Assembly (NCBI GenBank): GCA_013530545.1
Contig: SPVA01000043.1
Coordinates: 1-64,000 of the forward strand
DNA from: Acinetobacter lwoffii
GTDB lineage: Bacteria > Pseudomonadota > Gammaproteobacteria > Pseudomonadales > Moraxellaceae
Reading direction: 5' to 3'
DNA: 64,000 nt
Under the pieces are notes generated by a model. It saw only the letters and a program-made list of their open reading frames with translations, did not search any database and was not told where the DNA came from. How positions within the stretch are numbered: the stretch's first letter is position 1; each line of letters opens with the position of its first letter. A program made the translations under genes and the position numbers. Below, in pieces: positions 54,119-63,515 of the stretch.

Positions 54119-55192
54119 ATGAGTAAAAATGCGAGTAAATGCAATATGCAAAATGTAGATAAAGCCCTGAAAAATCCACAACTTATTGATAACTCAATAA
54201 AACCTCGTATTTCCGTGGCACCGATGATGGATTGGACCACCAAAGACTATCGTTTCTTTGCACGTCTGTTTAACCCGAATGTGATTATGTACACCGAAAT
54301 GGTCACCACGGGTGCGATCATTTACGGTGATGCCAAACGTCATTTGGACTTTAATACGGAAGAACAGCCAATTGTGCTGCAACTCGGCGGCTCGAATCCA
54401 AAAGATCTGGCAATCTGTACCAAGATGGCGCAGGACTGGGGCTATAACGAAGTCAATTTAAATGTAGGTTGCCCAAGTGACCGGGTACAGAATAATAAAA
54501 TTGGTGCCTGTCTGATGGCGGAACCTGATCTAGTCGCAGAATGTATTGCTGAAATGCGTCATGCGGTGGATATTCCAGTGACCGTAAAACACCGGATCGG
54601 AATTGATGATATGCACTCTTATGAAGAGATGATGCATTTTGTCGATACCGTGGCCAAAACCGGCTGCAATAACTTTATCGTGCATGCGCGGATTGCCTTG
54701 TTAAAAGGCCTATCACCTAAAGAAAACCGCGACGTGCCACCCCTACGTTATGAAGATGTCTACCGTTTAAAACAGGATCGCCCTGATCTGCTGATCGAGA
54801 TCAACGGCGGAATTAAAACCTATGCTGAAACCTTGGAACATCTCAAACATGTGGATGGCGTGATGATTGGCCGCGAAGCCTATCATAATCCTTACTTACT
54901 GGCTGAGCTGGGCCAGTTATGGAATCTGGATGCACCAGACCGTTTTGAGATTATGCAAAAAATGATGCCGTACATAGCCCAGCGTATGGCAGAAGGTGCA
55001 CCGTTGTCGATTATTACCCGTCATATTTTGGGACTATTCCAGAACTTGCCGGGTGCACGCAAATGGCGTCAGGCGCTAAGCGGTGGGAATGCCAAAACCT
55101 TGAAAGATGTAGAAACTGCACTCTTTAATATTCAGGAAGCCATGCAGCGTACCGAAGATTATGTTCGCGAACATCAACAGGTTGAATCTTAA
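54119..55192 (+). CDS. dusA: tRNA-dihydrouridine synthase A with prophage-supplied N-terminus
   Basis: DusA is an FMN enzyme that reduces U20/U20a of tRNAs. The body is intact: RISVAPMMDWTTKDYRFF, TEMVTTGAI, LQLGGSNPKDLA, the catalytic-cysteine motif NLNVGCPSDRVQ and VHARIALLKG. The first 28 residues before RISVAPMMD come from prophage DNA and differ from the stranded host N-terminus at 19861. The ATG follows GGGG at a suitable distance. Expression must now come from a promoter within the 75-bp int-dusA gap or inside the prophage. Confidence 0.95.
   Translation: MSKNASKCNMQNVDKALKNPQLIDNSIKPRISVAPMMDWTTKDYRFFARLFNPNVIMYTEMVTTGAIIYGDAKRHLDFNTEEQPIVLQLGGSNPKDLAICTKMAQDWGYNEVNLNVGCPSDRVQNNKIGACLMAEPDLVAECIAEMRHAVDIPVTVKHRIGIDDMHSYEEMMHFVDTVAKTGCNNFIVHARIALLKGLSPKENRDVPPLRYEDVYRLKQDRPDLLIEINGGIKTYAETLEHLKHVDGVMIGREAYHNPYLLAELGQLWNLDAPDRFEIMQKMMPYIAQRMAEGAPLSIITRHILGLFQNLPGARKWRQALSGGNAKTLKDVETALFNIQEAMQRTEDYVREHQQVES
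54221..54231 (+). other. attR core
   Basis: Second copy of CCGATGATGGA, within dusA codons for PMMD. The distance from the attL copy sets the prophage length at about 34.3 kb. Confidence 0.85.
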
Positions 55193-55196
55193 ATAC

Positions 55197-55224
55197 AAAA
55201 AGCACCGATGATCGGTGCTTTTTT
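55197..55224. terminator. Terminator between dusA and the lipoprotein gene
   Basis: AAAAGCACCGAT and ATCGGTGCTTTT form the stem. It serves two convergent genes. Confidence 0.9.
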
Positions 55225-55242
55225 ATAGCGATTGCGCATGAG

Positions 55243-55755
55243 TTATTGCGTATACGCCGTGATATTGCCGACCGGAATCGGCTCTTCCTGATAAGAAACA
55301 TCTTGTAATGCGGGTTCAGCCACTGGTGTGATCAGAGAGCCGGAGATAGTCTGGTTTGGTTCATCTACAGGCTCCAGATCATCCAAGGCTGAGGCCAGTT
55401 GCTGTAATTCCCGATCCAGTTGCTGACGATAATTTTCAATTTCAATTTCATCAATAAAAGCAAAGGCATCATCTTCAATCGACCAACTATACCCGCCATC
55501 CACCTTAAAGACTTTCACATGAATGGGATATTCCTCACCTTGATAATTCAGATAAGAAATGGCCTGAAACTCATTCCCCTGACGCTGGACAATTTTGACC
55601 TTTTTCACGGTAAAACGATAGTGTTGATAATCTAGATTGGAATTAAACTCACGTTGCATCTGCGTTTGAATATTTCTGGCCAGTTCATCCATTGAAACAA
55701 AATAACTGCATCCAGCCAGACAGGCGACCATCCATAACATCATGATTTTTTTCAT
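55243..55755 (-). CDS. Hypothetical lipoprotein
   Basis: The 170-aa protein has a signal peptide with lipobox CLAGC (Cys16), a mixed alpha/beta middle (FTVKKVKIVQRQGNEFQAISYL) and a Pro/Glu-rich C-terminus. No family is recognised. It is a single gene convergent with dusA, lying 230 bp past the coaBC terminator. Confidence 0.75.
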   Translation of the reverse strand: MKKIMMLWMVACLAGCSYFVSMDELARNIQTQMQREFNSNLDYQHYRFTVKKVKIVQRQGNEFQAISYLNYQGEEYPIHVKVFKVDGGYSWSIEDDAFAFIDEIEIENYRQQLDRELQQLASALDDLEPVDEPNQTISGSLITPVAEPALQDVSYQEEPIPVGNITAYTQ

Positions 55756-55942
55756 AGCGCCCCCTCTTTTTTCTTTCCACTTCCTGCTTATAGCTGATAT
55801 ATGCAGTATTTTTATCTTTGCTTATTCTGTGACCTATTTTATGCTTTTTTGCAAAAACAATAAACAGTCAGTGCTTCGATTAAGACTAAATATTTATGGT
55901 TTCTATAGTTTTTTTTGAATTAATGATAAAAAATCAGCCATA

Positions 55943-55971
55943 AAAAAACCCTGATGGATTCAGGGCTTTTT
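55943..55971 (-). terminator. Terminator of coaBC
   Basis: ACCCTGA and TCAGGGC form the stem, with an A7 run on the left that gives T residues on the minus strand. Confidence 0.8.
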
Positions 55972-55985
55972 CGATACAGATCGTT

Positions 55986-57260
55986 TTAAAAATCATCATC
56001 ACTGGATGGATCACGATGTAAGGCATCATGAATAGCTTCGATCAATTGCTGGGCAATCTCCTGCTTGGAGGCTTTTTCCAGATCACGTTTATCCAGCTGA
56101 TAATGCTCGGCAAAGAATACTGTCATGGCATTTTCATCCGAAGCAAATCCGATATCCGCACGTGAAACATCATTGCAGGCAATCATATCCAGCTTTTTCG
56201 CGACCAGCTTTCCGGCAGCATATTCTTCAATATTACGGGTTTCAGCAGCAAAACCGACCATAAACGGCCGTTTTTCCTGTTGGGCTATAGTGGCGACAAT
56301 ATCCGGATTTTTCACCAGCGCCACATTCAGTTCATCTCCGGCTTTCTTGATTTTATGCTCGGCCACTTCTGCCACACGATAATCAGCTACTGCAGCTGTC
56401 GCAATAAAGATATCGCACCCATTTTCCAGCATTTGCATGCTTTCATTCAGCATTTGCACGGCAGAAGAAACATTCTTACGTTTCACGCCATTTGGGGTGT
56501 CCAGACTGACCGGCCCTGCAATCAGGGTCACATTGGCTCCGGCCGCATAACAGGCTGCAGCCAGTGCAAAGCCCATTTTTCCGGTACTATGATTGGAAAT
56601 ATAACGCACCGGATCAATCGCTTCGCGGGTCGGACCTGCAGTAATCGTGACCTGTTTACCTGCAAGCAGGCCAAATTTTTCCGCAATCGCACGTTGAGCT
56701 TTATGAAAATATTCAGTCACCTGTCGGGCTAAATCTTCCGGCTCAGGCATCCGGCCCAAACCTACATCACCACAAGCCTGTGAACCAGCATCCGGCATGA
56801 TCACATGCACACCATCTTCGATCAGTGTCGCAAGATTACGCTGCGTTGCTTTGGCTGCCCACATTTGCTGGTTCATGGCAGGCGCCACCCAGACGGGTGC
56901 TTTCGTCGCCAGATATAAAGTGCTGAGTAGATCATCGGCCAGACCTGCGGCAAACTTTGCCAGGGTGTCACAACTGGCCGGTGCTACCAATAACAGATCT
57001 GCCCAACGTGCCAGCTCGATATGGCCCATGCCGGCTTCTGCTTCAGTATCCAGCAATTCGGTATGTACGGGATTGCCCGATAAGGCTTGAAAAGTTAAAG
57101 GTGTAATAAAAGCCTGTGCGCCGTGAGTCATCACGACCCGCACATCAAATCCGGCATCTTTTAGACGGCGGACCAGAATTGCACTTTTATAGGCAGCAAT
57201 GCCGCCAGTGACGGCCAAAATGATATTTTTATGAGGAATTACACTTAGATCAAAGCTCAC
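55986..57260 (-). CDS. coaBC: Bifunctional phosphopantothenoylcysteine decarboxylase/synthetase
   Basis: CoaBC performs two steps of coenzyme A synthesis. The N-terminal flavoprotein decarboxylase (about 1-190) shows LAVTGGIAAYKSA, the catalytic-site PAMNQQMW motif and VGLGRMPEP. The C-terminal synthetase (about 195-410) shows ITAGPTREAIDPVRYISNHSTGKMG and KNPDIVA. The length of 424 aa is normal. It is divergent from radC. Confidence 0.97.
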   Translation of the reverse strand: MSFDLSVIPHKNIILAVTGGIAAYKSAILVRRLKDAGFDVRVVMTHGAQAFITPLTFQALSGNPVHTELLDTEAEAGMGHIELARWADLLLVAPASCDTLAKFAAGLADDLLSTLYLATKAPVWVAPAMNQQMWAAKATQRNLATLIEDGVHVIMPDAGSQACGDVGLGRMPEPEDLARQVTEYFHKAQRAIAEKFGLLAGKQVTITAGPTREAIDPVRYISNHSTGKMGFALAAACYAAGANVTLIAGPVSLDTPNGVKRKNVSSAVQMLNESMQMLENGCDIFIATAAVADYRVAEVAEHKIKKAGDELNVALVKNPDIVATIAQQEKRPFMVGFAAETRNIEEYAAGKLVAKKLDMIACNDVSRADIGFASDENAMTVFFAEHYQLDKRDLEKASKQEIAQQLIEAIHDALHRDPSSDDDF

Positions 57261-57373
57261 GAACAGATTACCTTGCTGTTGCAGTGGGGCTCACAATAGC
57301 ATTAAATAATCGCATTCCCAAGAGATCGGCTTGCGGGAAAACTGATAATTCATAATAAATAAGTCTAATAACT

Positions 57374-58075
57374 ATGCAATTTTCTATTAAAAACTGGCCA
57401 GAACAAGAACGGCCGCGAGAACGCTTAATTCAATATGGCGCAGAAAGTCTGTCCGATGCCGAGCTACTGGCCATCTTTCTGCGCTCCGGTTCTCAGCAAC
57501 ATTCGGCAGTTGATCTGGCGCGGTTGCTGATTCAGCATTTTGGTCATTTGACTGCGTTGCTCGATGCACCTTTACAGGAAGTCAGCCAGTTTCATGGTAT
57601 GGGCATCAGTAAATATACCCAACTGATGGCCGTCAAGGAACTCGGACGGCGTTACATTGCCGAGCACCTGAAACAGGATGCGCTGGAACTCACCAATTCC
57701 AAACGGCTGAGAGATTACTTACGTTTTGAGCTGCTCGGTGAAACTCAGGAAGTGTTTGCCGTGCTGTGTCTAGATGCCAGTTTAAGAAAAATTGCCTTTA
57801 AAAAACTGTTTTATGGCTCAGTGAATGCATGTGATATTTCTATTAATCAATTGCTGCGTTATGCCATTAGCCAGCAGGCGACCTCAATTATCATTGCACA
57901 TAATCATCCGCTGGGTCGGCCCTCTCCCTCCAAGGCTGACCTGGTGTTGACCCGCCAGATTCAACAGGCTTGCCAACTGGTAGATATCCATTTAATTGAC
58001 CATTGCATCATTGCTTTAGAGGGTAGTTTTTCCTTTGCTGAGCAGCAACTCATCAAACCGGAAATGCAGTATTGA
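57374..58075 (+). CDS. radC: RadC family JAB-domain protein
   Basis: The 233-aa protein has a helix-hairpin-helix-like N-terminal domain and a C-terminal JAB/MPN metal-binding domain with the motif AHNHPLGRPSPSKADLVLT. Despite its name, RadC's role in repair is not established. It is divergent from coaBC, a conserved pairing in gamma-proteobacteria. Confidence 0.94.
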   Translation: MQFSIKNWPEQERPRERLIQYGAESLSDAELLAIFLRSGSQQHSAVDLARLLIQHFGHLTALLDAPLQEVSQFHGMGISKYTQLMAVKELGRRYIAEHLKQDALELTNSKRLRDYLRFELLGETQEVFAVLCLDASLRKIAFKKLFYGSVNACDISINQLLRYAISQQATSIIIAHNHPLGRPSPSKADLVLTRQIQQACQLVDIHLIDHCIIALEGSFSFAEQQLIKPEMQY

Positions 58076-58140
58076 ATAGCACTTGACAAAGCAGGCACAA
58101 CTCCACAAGATCATGAAAAAAATTGTGATGATTCCAATAA

Positions 58141-59052
58141 ATGATCGTACGTGACCAGCCGACTGTTTTTAAACTGCTGTTTTCCTGGCGGGGGACGATT
58201 TTACCTAAAGTTTTGCCACCTTTAGGCGTGGTGATGCTGATGTCAGCCATCATTGGTGGCTTGTCACATATTGGTTATTTTCATTTTCCAGAATTACCTC
58301 TGGTCGGCTTTACCCTGATTGGAGTGGTGCTGTCGATCTTTCTCGGATTTAAGAACTCAGCCTGTTATGACCGCTGGTGGGAAGCGCGCAAACTTTGGGG
58401 TATTTTGATTGCCAATTCACGTCATTTTGACCGTGATTGCAGGATGCTGTCTCAAGGTCGCCGTGAACGTGTGATTCAGCACGTGATTGTCTTTGCCAAT
58501 GTACTCCGCGATCGTTTACGCCACCAGACAGCCAATCCAACTGAACTGGTTGAAACCAGTGGTATGAGCCAGCAGGCTGTGACCCAGCTTTATCAGCAGG
58601 CTAATGCGCCGCAATATACCTTAAGCCTGATTCAATGGGAGCTGATGCAGGCGCTCAAAGAAGGTGAAATCTCCGACATCATCTATATGCAGATGAATAA
58701 TCATGTAGCAGAACTAAGTATTGTCCAGACCGGTTGTGACCGGATTGCGACAACGCCTTTGCCTTTTGCCTATTCGGTTCTGCTCAACCGTACCGTCTAT
58801 TTTTTCTGTTTTATTTTGCCTTTCAGTCTGGGTTCAACGCTTGGTCTGTTTACGCCTTTGCTGGTTGGAATTTTGGCCTATACCTTTTTGGGACTGGATG
58901 CACTAAGCTCAGAAATTGAGGAACCTTTCGGTACCCAGAGTAATGACTTGCCACTAGACTCGATGGTACGTACGATTGAAATTGAACTGTTAGGAACATT
59001 GGGCAAACCGACGCCACCGCCGATTCAGGCCAAAGATCATAATTTGCTATAA
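58141..59052 (+). CDS. Bestrophin-family membrane protein
   Basis: The 303-aa protein has four hydrophobic regions and the bestrophin signatures FLGFKNSACYDRWWEARKLWG (core SACYDRWWEARKLWG) and EIEEPFGTQSNDLPLD near the C-terminus. Bacterial bestrophins form pentameric ion channels. No operon partner is clear. Confidence 0.88.
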   Translation: MIVRDQPTVFKLLFSWRGTILPKVLPPLGVVMLMSAIIGGLSHIGYFHFPELPLVGFTLIGVVLSIFLGFKNSACYDRWWEARKLWGILIANSRHFDRDCRMLSQGRRERVIQHVIVFANVLRDRLRHQTANPTELVETSGMSQQAVTQLYQQANAPQYTLSLIQWELMQALKEGEISDIIYMQMNNHVAELSIVQTGCDRIATTPLPFAYSVLLNRTVYFFCFILPFSLGSTLGLFTPLLVGILAYTFLGLDALSSEIEEPFGTQSNDLPLDSMVRTIEIELLGTLGKPTPPPIQAKDHNLL

Positions 59053-59136
59053 TTTATAATTCTCTCTTCGCCCTTTACTATTAGTAGCGAAGGGAAAATC
59101 CTCTCTCAAATGAAAAAAATCGAGGTAAAGGAATGA

Positions 59137-59988
59137 CTAAACAAAACTCTCCCAAATCCCGACCTGCCCCAATTTAAGACTCGGGACATTACCCAGTTTA
59201 ATCCAGGGCATATGATCGCCATGAAAATCACTGCCAATCGAAACTTTCAGATCATGTTCCGCAATCATCCGATCGACCATCTGCCGGGTTGATGCCGGCT
59301 CAATCGTCGGTGGTAGTTCCACCGCATCTCCACCAAACTTGGCAAAAATCTCGATCAGGTAGCGGATATTGGTCGCAGATAAATCATATTTGGTCGGATG
59401 TGCCAGCACGGCGAAGCCGCCACTTTCATGAATCACCTGAATCGTGTCTTCAAGACTCAAGCCATCAAATTTGACATAGGCTTTCTTGCCTTCCTTAATG
59501 TATTTATCAAAAGCCTGTTGCGGGCGGGTCACAATCCCCTTTTCTACCAGCGTTTTGGCAATATGCGTCCGTGTCACCCGATCAGGGATATTGTCGACTT
59601 TGGCCAGTACATCAGCATAAATATCCTCACCAATTAAAGGAAGCAGCAGATCACAAATCTGTTTAGAGCGTTCAGCCCGGATTTTCTTTTGCTGATTGAG
59701 GGCTTTTTGTAAAGGCTCAGGATTTTGCATATTTAGGGCAACGATGTGCACGCCATAGTTTTTTTTGGTGGCAGGACGTGACCACTGGCTGGATATTTCC
59801 ACCCCGGAAATGATCTTAATCTCATGATTTTTAGCGGCTTCCTCAGCCAATGCCAAACCGTCCATGGTGTCATGATCCGTCAGGGCCAAAGTATGGACGA
59901 GTTTTTCCACAGCCGCTTCGACCAATTGCTGAGGACTGAAAGTTCCATCAGAAATATTACTATGTGTATGTAAATCTACGCCGTGCAT
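59137..59988 (-). CDS. PHP-domain phosphoesterase (RNase AM / TrpH type)
   Basis: The 283-aa protein has the PHP metal motifs DLHTHSNISDG at the start, LTDHDTMDG, GVEIS, VLAHPTKY and GSDFHG near the end. E. coli YciV (RNase AM) of this family matures rRNA 5' ends and hydrolyses 3',5'-nucleoside bisphosphates. It is divergent from yciB, as in many relatives. Confidence 0.9.
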   Translation of the reverse strand: MHGVDLHTHSNISDGTFSPQQLVEAAVEKLVHTLALTDHDTMDGLALAEEAAKNHEIKIISGVEISSQWSRPATKKNYGVHIVALNMQNPEPLQKALNQQKKIRAERSKQICDLLLPLIGEDIYADVLAKVDNIPDRVTRTHIAKTLVEKGIVTRPQQAFDKYIKEGKKAYVKFDGLSLEDTIQVIHESGGFAVLAHPTKYDLSATNIRYLIEIFAKFGGDAVELPPTIEPASTRQMVDRMIAEHDLKVSIGSDFHGDHMPWIKLGNVPSLKLGQVGIWESFV

Positions 59989-60032
59989 CTCTATACTATG
60001 ACATTTATTTGATCAGATTTAGATACTCTAAC

Positions 60033-60644
60033 ATGAAAGCACTTTTAGACTTTGTGCCACTCATTATTTTCTTTTATTTATATAAAACTGTAGATCCAAA
60101 AGACACTGACCATCAATTGCTGCAATTGATCGGTTCTGCGGGGGGTGTCGACAATAATAATATTCTTGTTGCAACCACAGGTCTGATTATTTCCATGTTG
60201 GTCGTCTATGGTGCGTTATTTGTCATACAAAAATTCCGTCTGGACAAGCAGCAATGGATTGTCTTGTTTATGACGGTAATTTTTGGTGGCATCACTCTGA
60301 TCCTCAGCGATGATTTCTATATTCGTCTGAAAGCCGTGTTATTGAATCTGGTCTTTGCAGGTGTATTCTTCCTGTCCCCTTGGTTTAGCAAGGATAAAAA
60401 GCCTCTGATCCAGCGGTTATTTGGTCCAGTATTCAATCTAAGTGAAAAAGGCTGGTTCAAGCTGAACTATGCTTGGGTTGCCATGTTCGTACTGATGTCA
60501 TTTCTGCATACCTTTTTCGCCTATTTGTGGATGGATGGAAAATATTGGGGCGAATTTACCGCATTCGGTGACATGATCGTGATGTTTTCCTTTATCATTA
60601 TTCAGTTTATTGTATTGCGCAAATACTTTAAGACCGCTGAATAA
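60033..60644 (+). CDS. yciB: Inner membrane septation protein A (YciB)
   Basis: The 203-aa membrane protein has five to six helices and the family hallmarks LLDFVPLIIFFYLYK at the start and NEXVWR-equivalent HTFFAYLWMDGKYWGEFTAFG near the end (core WMDGKYWGEFTAFG). It is linked to cell envelope and septation. The start at 60033 gives the conserved N-terminus; upstream in-frame codons overlap the PHP gene. Confidence 0.93.
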   Translation: MKALLDFVPLIIFFYLYKTVDPKDTDHQLLQLIGSAGGVDNNNILVATTGLIISMLVVYGALFVIQKFRLDKQQWIVLFMTVIFGGITLILSDDFYIRLKAVLLNLVFAGVFFLSPWFSKDKKPLIQRLFGPVFNLSEKGWFKLNYAWVAMFVLMSFLHTFFAYLWMDGKYWGEFTAFGDMIVMFSFIIIQFIVLRKYFKTAE

Positions 60645-60672
60645 GTCCAACTACAAACGATTGAGAGTCATC

Positions 60673-60975
60673 ATGCCATTATTCGTCGTTAGCTGTACCG
60701 ATCGGGAAGGTACAGTTGAAAAACGCCTCGCGATTCGTCCACAACATCTTGCACGTCTGGAACAGTTAAATGCTGAAGGCCGCCTGATTGTTGCAGGTGC
60801 CATGCCTAAAGATCCGGCCAATCCACAGGCCGGTTTTTATGGCAGTACCATTATTGTCGATTTTGACAGTCGTGAAGCGCTGGACACATGGCTACAGGAT
60901 GAACCTTTCTTAAAAGAAGGTGTGTACGAACACATCGATGTCAAACCATTCAATAAAGCATTCCCTCAAGGATAA
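60673..60975 (+). CDS. yciI: YciI family protein
   Basis: The 100-aa protein has the YciI fold signatures: FVVSCTDREGTVEKRLAIRPQH-type start (core RLAIRPQHLARL), GRLIVAGAMPKDP and the Asp in FDSREALDTWLQDEPF. Members are small ferredoxin-like proteins of unclear enzymatic role. It follows yciB by 28 bp. Confidence 0.92.
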   Translation: MPLFVVSCTDREGTVEKRLAIRPQHLARLEQLNAEGRLIVAGAMPKDPANPQAGFYGSTIIVDFDSREALDTWLQDEPFLKEGVYEHIDVKPFNKAFPQG

Positions 60976-60980
60976 GGTTC

Positions 60981-61490
60981 ATGCGTGTTGTTACTGCCAG
61001 TATCATTGGCCTATGTTTTATGATTTCTCCAGTATGGGCAGTCGAAGTTGCGCCTGCTCCTGTGATTCAGGAAAATCAGACAGCACAACCTCAAGGGACA
61101 GCGGCGACTGCCCAAACCCAGTCTACGCCGAAACCTGCCATTATTCCTGCCGTAGCGACTTCTGCCCAGCCAGTGCCACCTGCCGAGAATAAACCTTTAA
61201 CTGCAGAAGAAATCGCCAAGCTGAAAGCCCAGCAAGAGGCCAAGGTCAAAGCCTTGGTCAAAGATCAGGCCACCCGTTTGCAGCAACTGGAAAAAGCCAA
61301 TCTGGAAGCACTATCGCAAAATCAGGAATTGCAGCTCAAGAATGACAACCTGGGCGTTCAGGTACAGGTGCTGCAAAGTGAACGCAGTGCGCAGATGTTC
61401 CTCTACGGTGCAGCAACATTGGCTGTCGGTGTATTGCTCGGCTTCCTAATTGCGAGCTATGTTTATACCAAACGTCGTCGTCAATGGTAA
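60981..61490 (+). CDS. Hypothetical coiled-coil protein with signal peptide and C-terminal membrane anchor
   Basis: The 169-aa protein has a cleavable-looking signal (to about residue 20), a Pro/Ala/Gln-rich linker, a coiled coil (about 75-135) and a membrane helix (about 140-163) ending in a basic KRRRQW. The C-terminal half resembles YgiM-type SH3 proteins but without the SH3 domain. It starts 5 bp after yciI. Confidence 0.75.
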   Translation: MRVVTASIIGLCFMISPVWAVEVAPAPVIQENQTAQPQGTAATAQTQSTPKPAIIPAVATSAQPVPPAENKPLTAEEIAKLKAQQEAKVKALVKDQATRLQQLEKANLEALSQNQELQLKNDNLGVQVQVLQSERSAQMFLYGAATLAVGVLLGFLIASYVYTKRRRQW

Positions 61491-61529
61491 GCTATAGCCC
61501 TTCCCGATATCTTTAAGGTTGTACCCGTT

Positions 61530-63428
61530 TTGTCGCACGCAATTCAAACTGCCGATCTGGATTGGCAATTGGTGGATGGCATTGATGTGCCTGTGTCCAA
61601 GCAATTTGGTGATGTGTATTTTTCCAAAGACAATGGCTTGCTGGAAACCCGGCATGTCTTTTTAAATGGCAATGATCTCACGACGCGTCTGGCAGATTTA
61701 AAACCTTTTGAATATTTCTGTGTCGGTGAAACGGGTTTTGGTACTGGTTTAAATATTCTGGCGCTGTGGCAGCTCTGGCAACAGGTGCGTCCGGATAATC
61801 ACAGTCATCTGCATGCGATTTCAGTTGAAAAATTTCCTCTTTCCAAAGTTGATCTGATTCGGGCCTTAAATGCCTGGCCAGAACTCAAGCCTTTAGCTGA
61901 TCAACTCATCTCTCAATATCCGATGCCAATTGCCGGCTGTCATCGTCTCAGTTTTCCTAAAGAACGATTCAGTCTGGATCTATGGCTGGGTGATGCACAT
62001 GATGTTTTCCCGGTGATTGAAAAAACTGCGCCGGTGAACGCTTGGTTTCTGGATGGTTTTGCGCCTTCCTGCAATCCGGACATGTGGGAAGAAAATGTTT
62101 TAAATAATATTGTACGTTTATCCGAGATTGGGACAACTTTCGCCTCTTTCAGTGTTGCTGGCGTTTTAAAACGTGGCTTAAAAAATCATGGGATTTCAAT
62201 TTCCCGTCCACGTGGTTTTAAGCATAAGCGTGAAATGCTGAAAGCGATCTGGAATCCGGCTGAAGAGACTGAAAGTTCATTAATACAAGAAATCACTCAA
62301 AAAAAAACTGAGCGAGATACAGAGACCAATATCAGACCTAGCCAAATCGCTGTGATTGGCGCTGGAATCGCCGGTTTAAGTACAGCCTGGGCATTCGCTC
62401 AACGTGGTCATCAAGTCACGATTTACGACCAGTCAGCGCCACTCTCAGGAGGTTCTGGCAATCCACTGGCTTTGCTCAATCCCAAACTCTGTCCGGTTGA
62501 GCAAAGTGCTGAACATCTGATGACATTGGCCTGGCAACATGCCTTAAATCATTACCAAAAATTTAAAGCTTTCCGCCCGATTCAGGTCAATCAGCTTGCC
62601 TTAAAAAATCCTGAACAGCTTTTAGGATTGGCAGATGAATATCCTGAAGAAATTCTTGCTGTACAAGATACAGAGTCGCAAGAGCTTCAAACTGCATTTC
62701 CAAGTTTAAAATTACTAGAAGCTGGCGCGGTTTCTCCTCATCAATTGCGTGATGAAATTCTACAGAATGTAAATATCCGATATAAACAGGCCAAAATTAG
62801 CCATATTGAAGCGGCTACAAAACCTCAGCTATTTTCAGATGAACAGGATCTAGGTGAATTTGATCATGTCATTGTCTGTACTGCGCGAGAAACAGCACAA
62901 TTCTTTGCAGATTATCCAGCTCTGAAACCGATTCGCGGACAGGTCAGCTGGATGAATAATCAAGCCCAGCCTTTAAGTCAAAATATTGCCTATAGTTACG
63001 GCGGTTATTGTATGCAACTGGATGCTGAACATCTGATCTTGGGCGCTTCTTTCTATCCAGGTCGAGATGATATCGAAGTGTTAGCAGAAGACCATGTACA
63101 CAACTACGAATTGATCCACAGTGTATTCCCAGAATATGCACAGTCATTAGCTTCTACCGATACCTGGCAAGGCCGTGCATCGGTACGCGCGCAAAGTCAG
63201 GATTATTTCCCTTTGCTCGGTAAAATGAAAGCGGATGAGGAAATTTACAGCTTTGCCGGTCTCGGTTCTAAAGGCTTTCTGTTTGCGCCGCTCTGCAGTG
63301 AAATTCTGGCAGCCCAGATTCTCGGTGAAGCCTGTCCGGTGCCATCCAGTTTAGTAAAAAAACTCAGTGTGACTCGTTTTCAAAAGAAAGTGAAAATGAA
63401 GAAACCGTATTTTAAACTACAAATTTAA
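61530..63428 (+). CDS. mnmC: Bifunctional tRNA mnm5s2U synthesis enzyme MnmC
   Basis: MnmC completes 5-methylaminomethyl-2-thiouridine at tRNA wobble position 34. The 632-aa protein has the N-terminal SAM methyltransferase domain (GETGFGTGLNILALW; WFLDGFAPSCNPDMW) and the C-terminal FAD oxidase domain (VIGAGIAGLSTAWAFAQRGH; QDYFPLLG; GLGSKGFLFAPL). The start is a TTG with AAGG 11 bases upstream; no ATG lies near the conserved N-terminus. Confidence 0.94.
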   Translation: MSHAIQTADLDWQLVDGIDVPVSKQFGDVYFSKDNGLLETRHVFLNGNDLTTRLADLKPFEYFCVGETGFGTGLNILALWQLWQQVRPDNHSHLHAISVEKFPLSKVDLIRALNAWPELKPLADQLISQYPMPIAGCHRLSFPKERFSLDLWLGDAHDVFPVIEKTAPVNAWFLDGFAPSCNPDMWEENVLNNIVRLSEIGTTFASFSVAGVLKRGLKNHGISISRPRGFKHKREMLKAIWNPAEETESSLIQEITQKKTERDTETNIRPSQIAVIGAGIAGLSTAWAFAQRGHQVTIYDQSAPLSGGSGNPLALLNPKLCPVEQSAEHLMTLAWQHALNHYQKFKAFRPIQVNQLALKNPEQLLGLADEYPEEILAVQDTESQELQTAFPSLKLLEAGAVSPHQLRDEILQNVNIRYKQAKISHIEAATKPQLFSDEQDLGEFDHVIVCTARETAQFFADYPALKPIRGQVSWMNNQAQPLSQNIAYSYGGYCMQLDAEHLILGASFYPGRDDIEVLAEDHVHNYELIHSVFPEYAQSLASTDTWQGRASVRAQSQDYFPLLGKMKADEEIYSFAGLGSKGFLFAPLCSEILAAQILGEACPVPSSLVKKLSVTRFQKKVKMKKPYFKLQI

Positions 63429-63442
63429 TTACTATTTTGAAT

Positions 63443-63478
63443 GAATCCCCCTAAATCCCCCTTTAAAAAAGGGGGGAC
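63443..63478. repeat. Dispersed CCCCC/GGGGG palindromic repeat, copy 2
   Basis: GAATCCCCCTAAATCCCCC, then TTTAAAAAA, then GGGGGG. It is the reverse complement of the 13794-13829 element, with few changes. Confidence 0.7.
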
Positions 63479-63515
63479 TTTTCTCTACTTTTATGAATAA
63501 ATAGAATAGATGTAG

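Larger units (their letters stand above)
19915..54231. mobile_element. P2-like prophage integrated in dusA
   Basis: The element is bounded by the shared core CCGATGATGGA, one copy at each end within dusA coding sequence. It holds a full set of P2-type head, tail, baseplate, lysis and late-activator genes in P2 order, an integrase next to attR, and its own control and replication block. No virion gene is visibly broken, so it may be inducible. Differences from P2 are a TOPRIM primase-helicase instead of gpA, a C4 antisense RNA, and spanins behind the portal gene. dusA is a known target of a dedicated tyrosine integrase family. Confidence 0.96.

Noticed and set aside
52899-54179. Integrase start at 54179 (426 aa)
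   Set aside because: The extra 45 residues are hydrophobic nonsense read through the arm repeats and the start of dusA; the ATG at 54044 has a ribosome-binding site.
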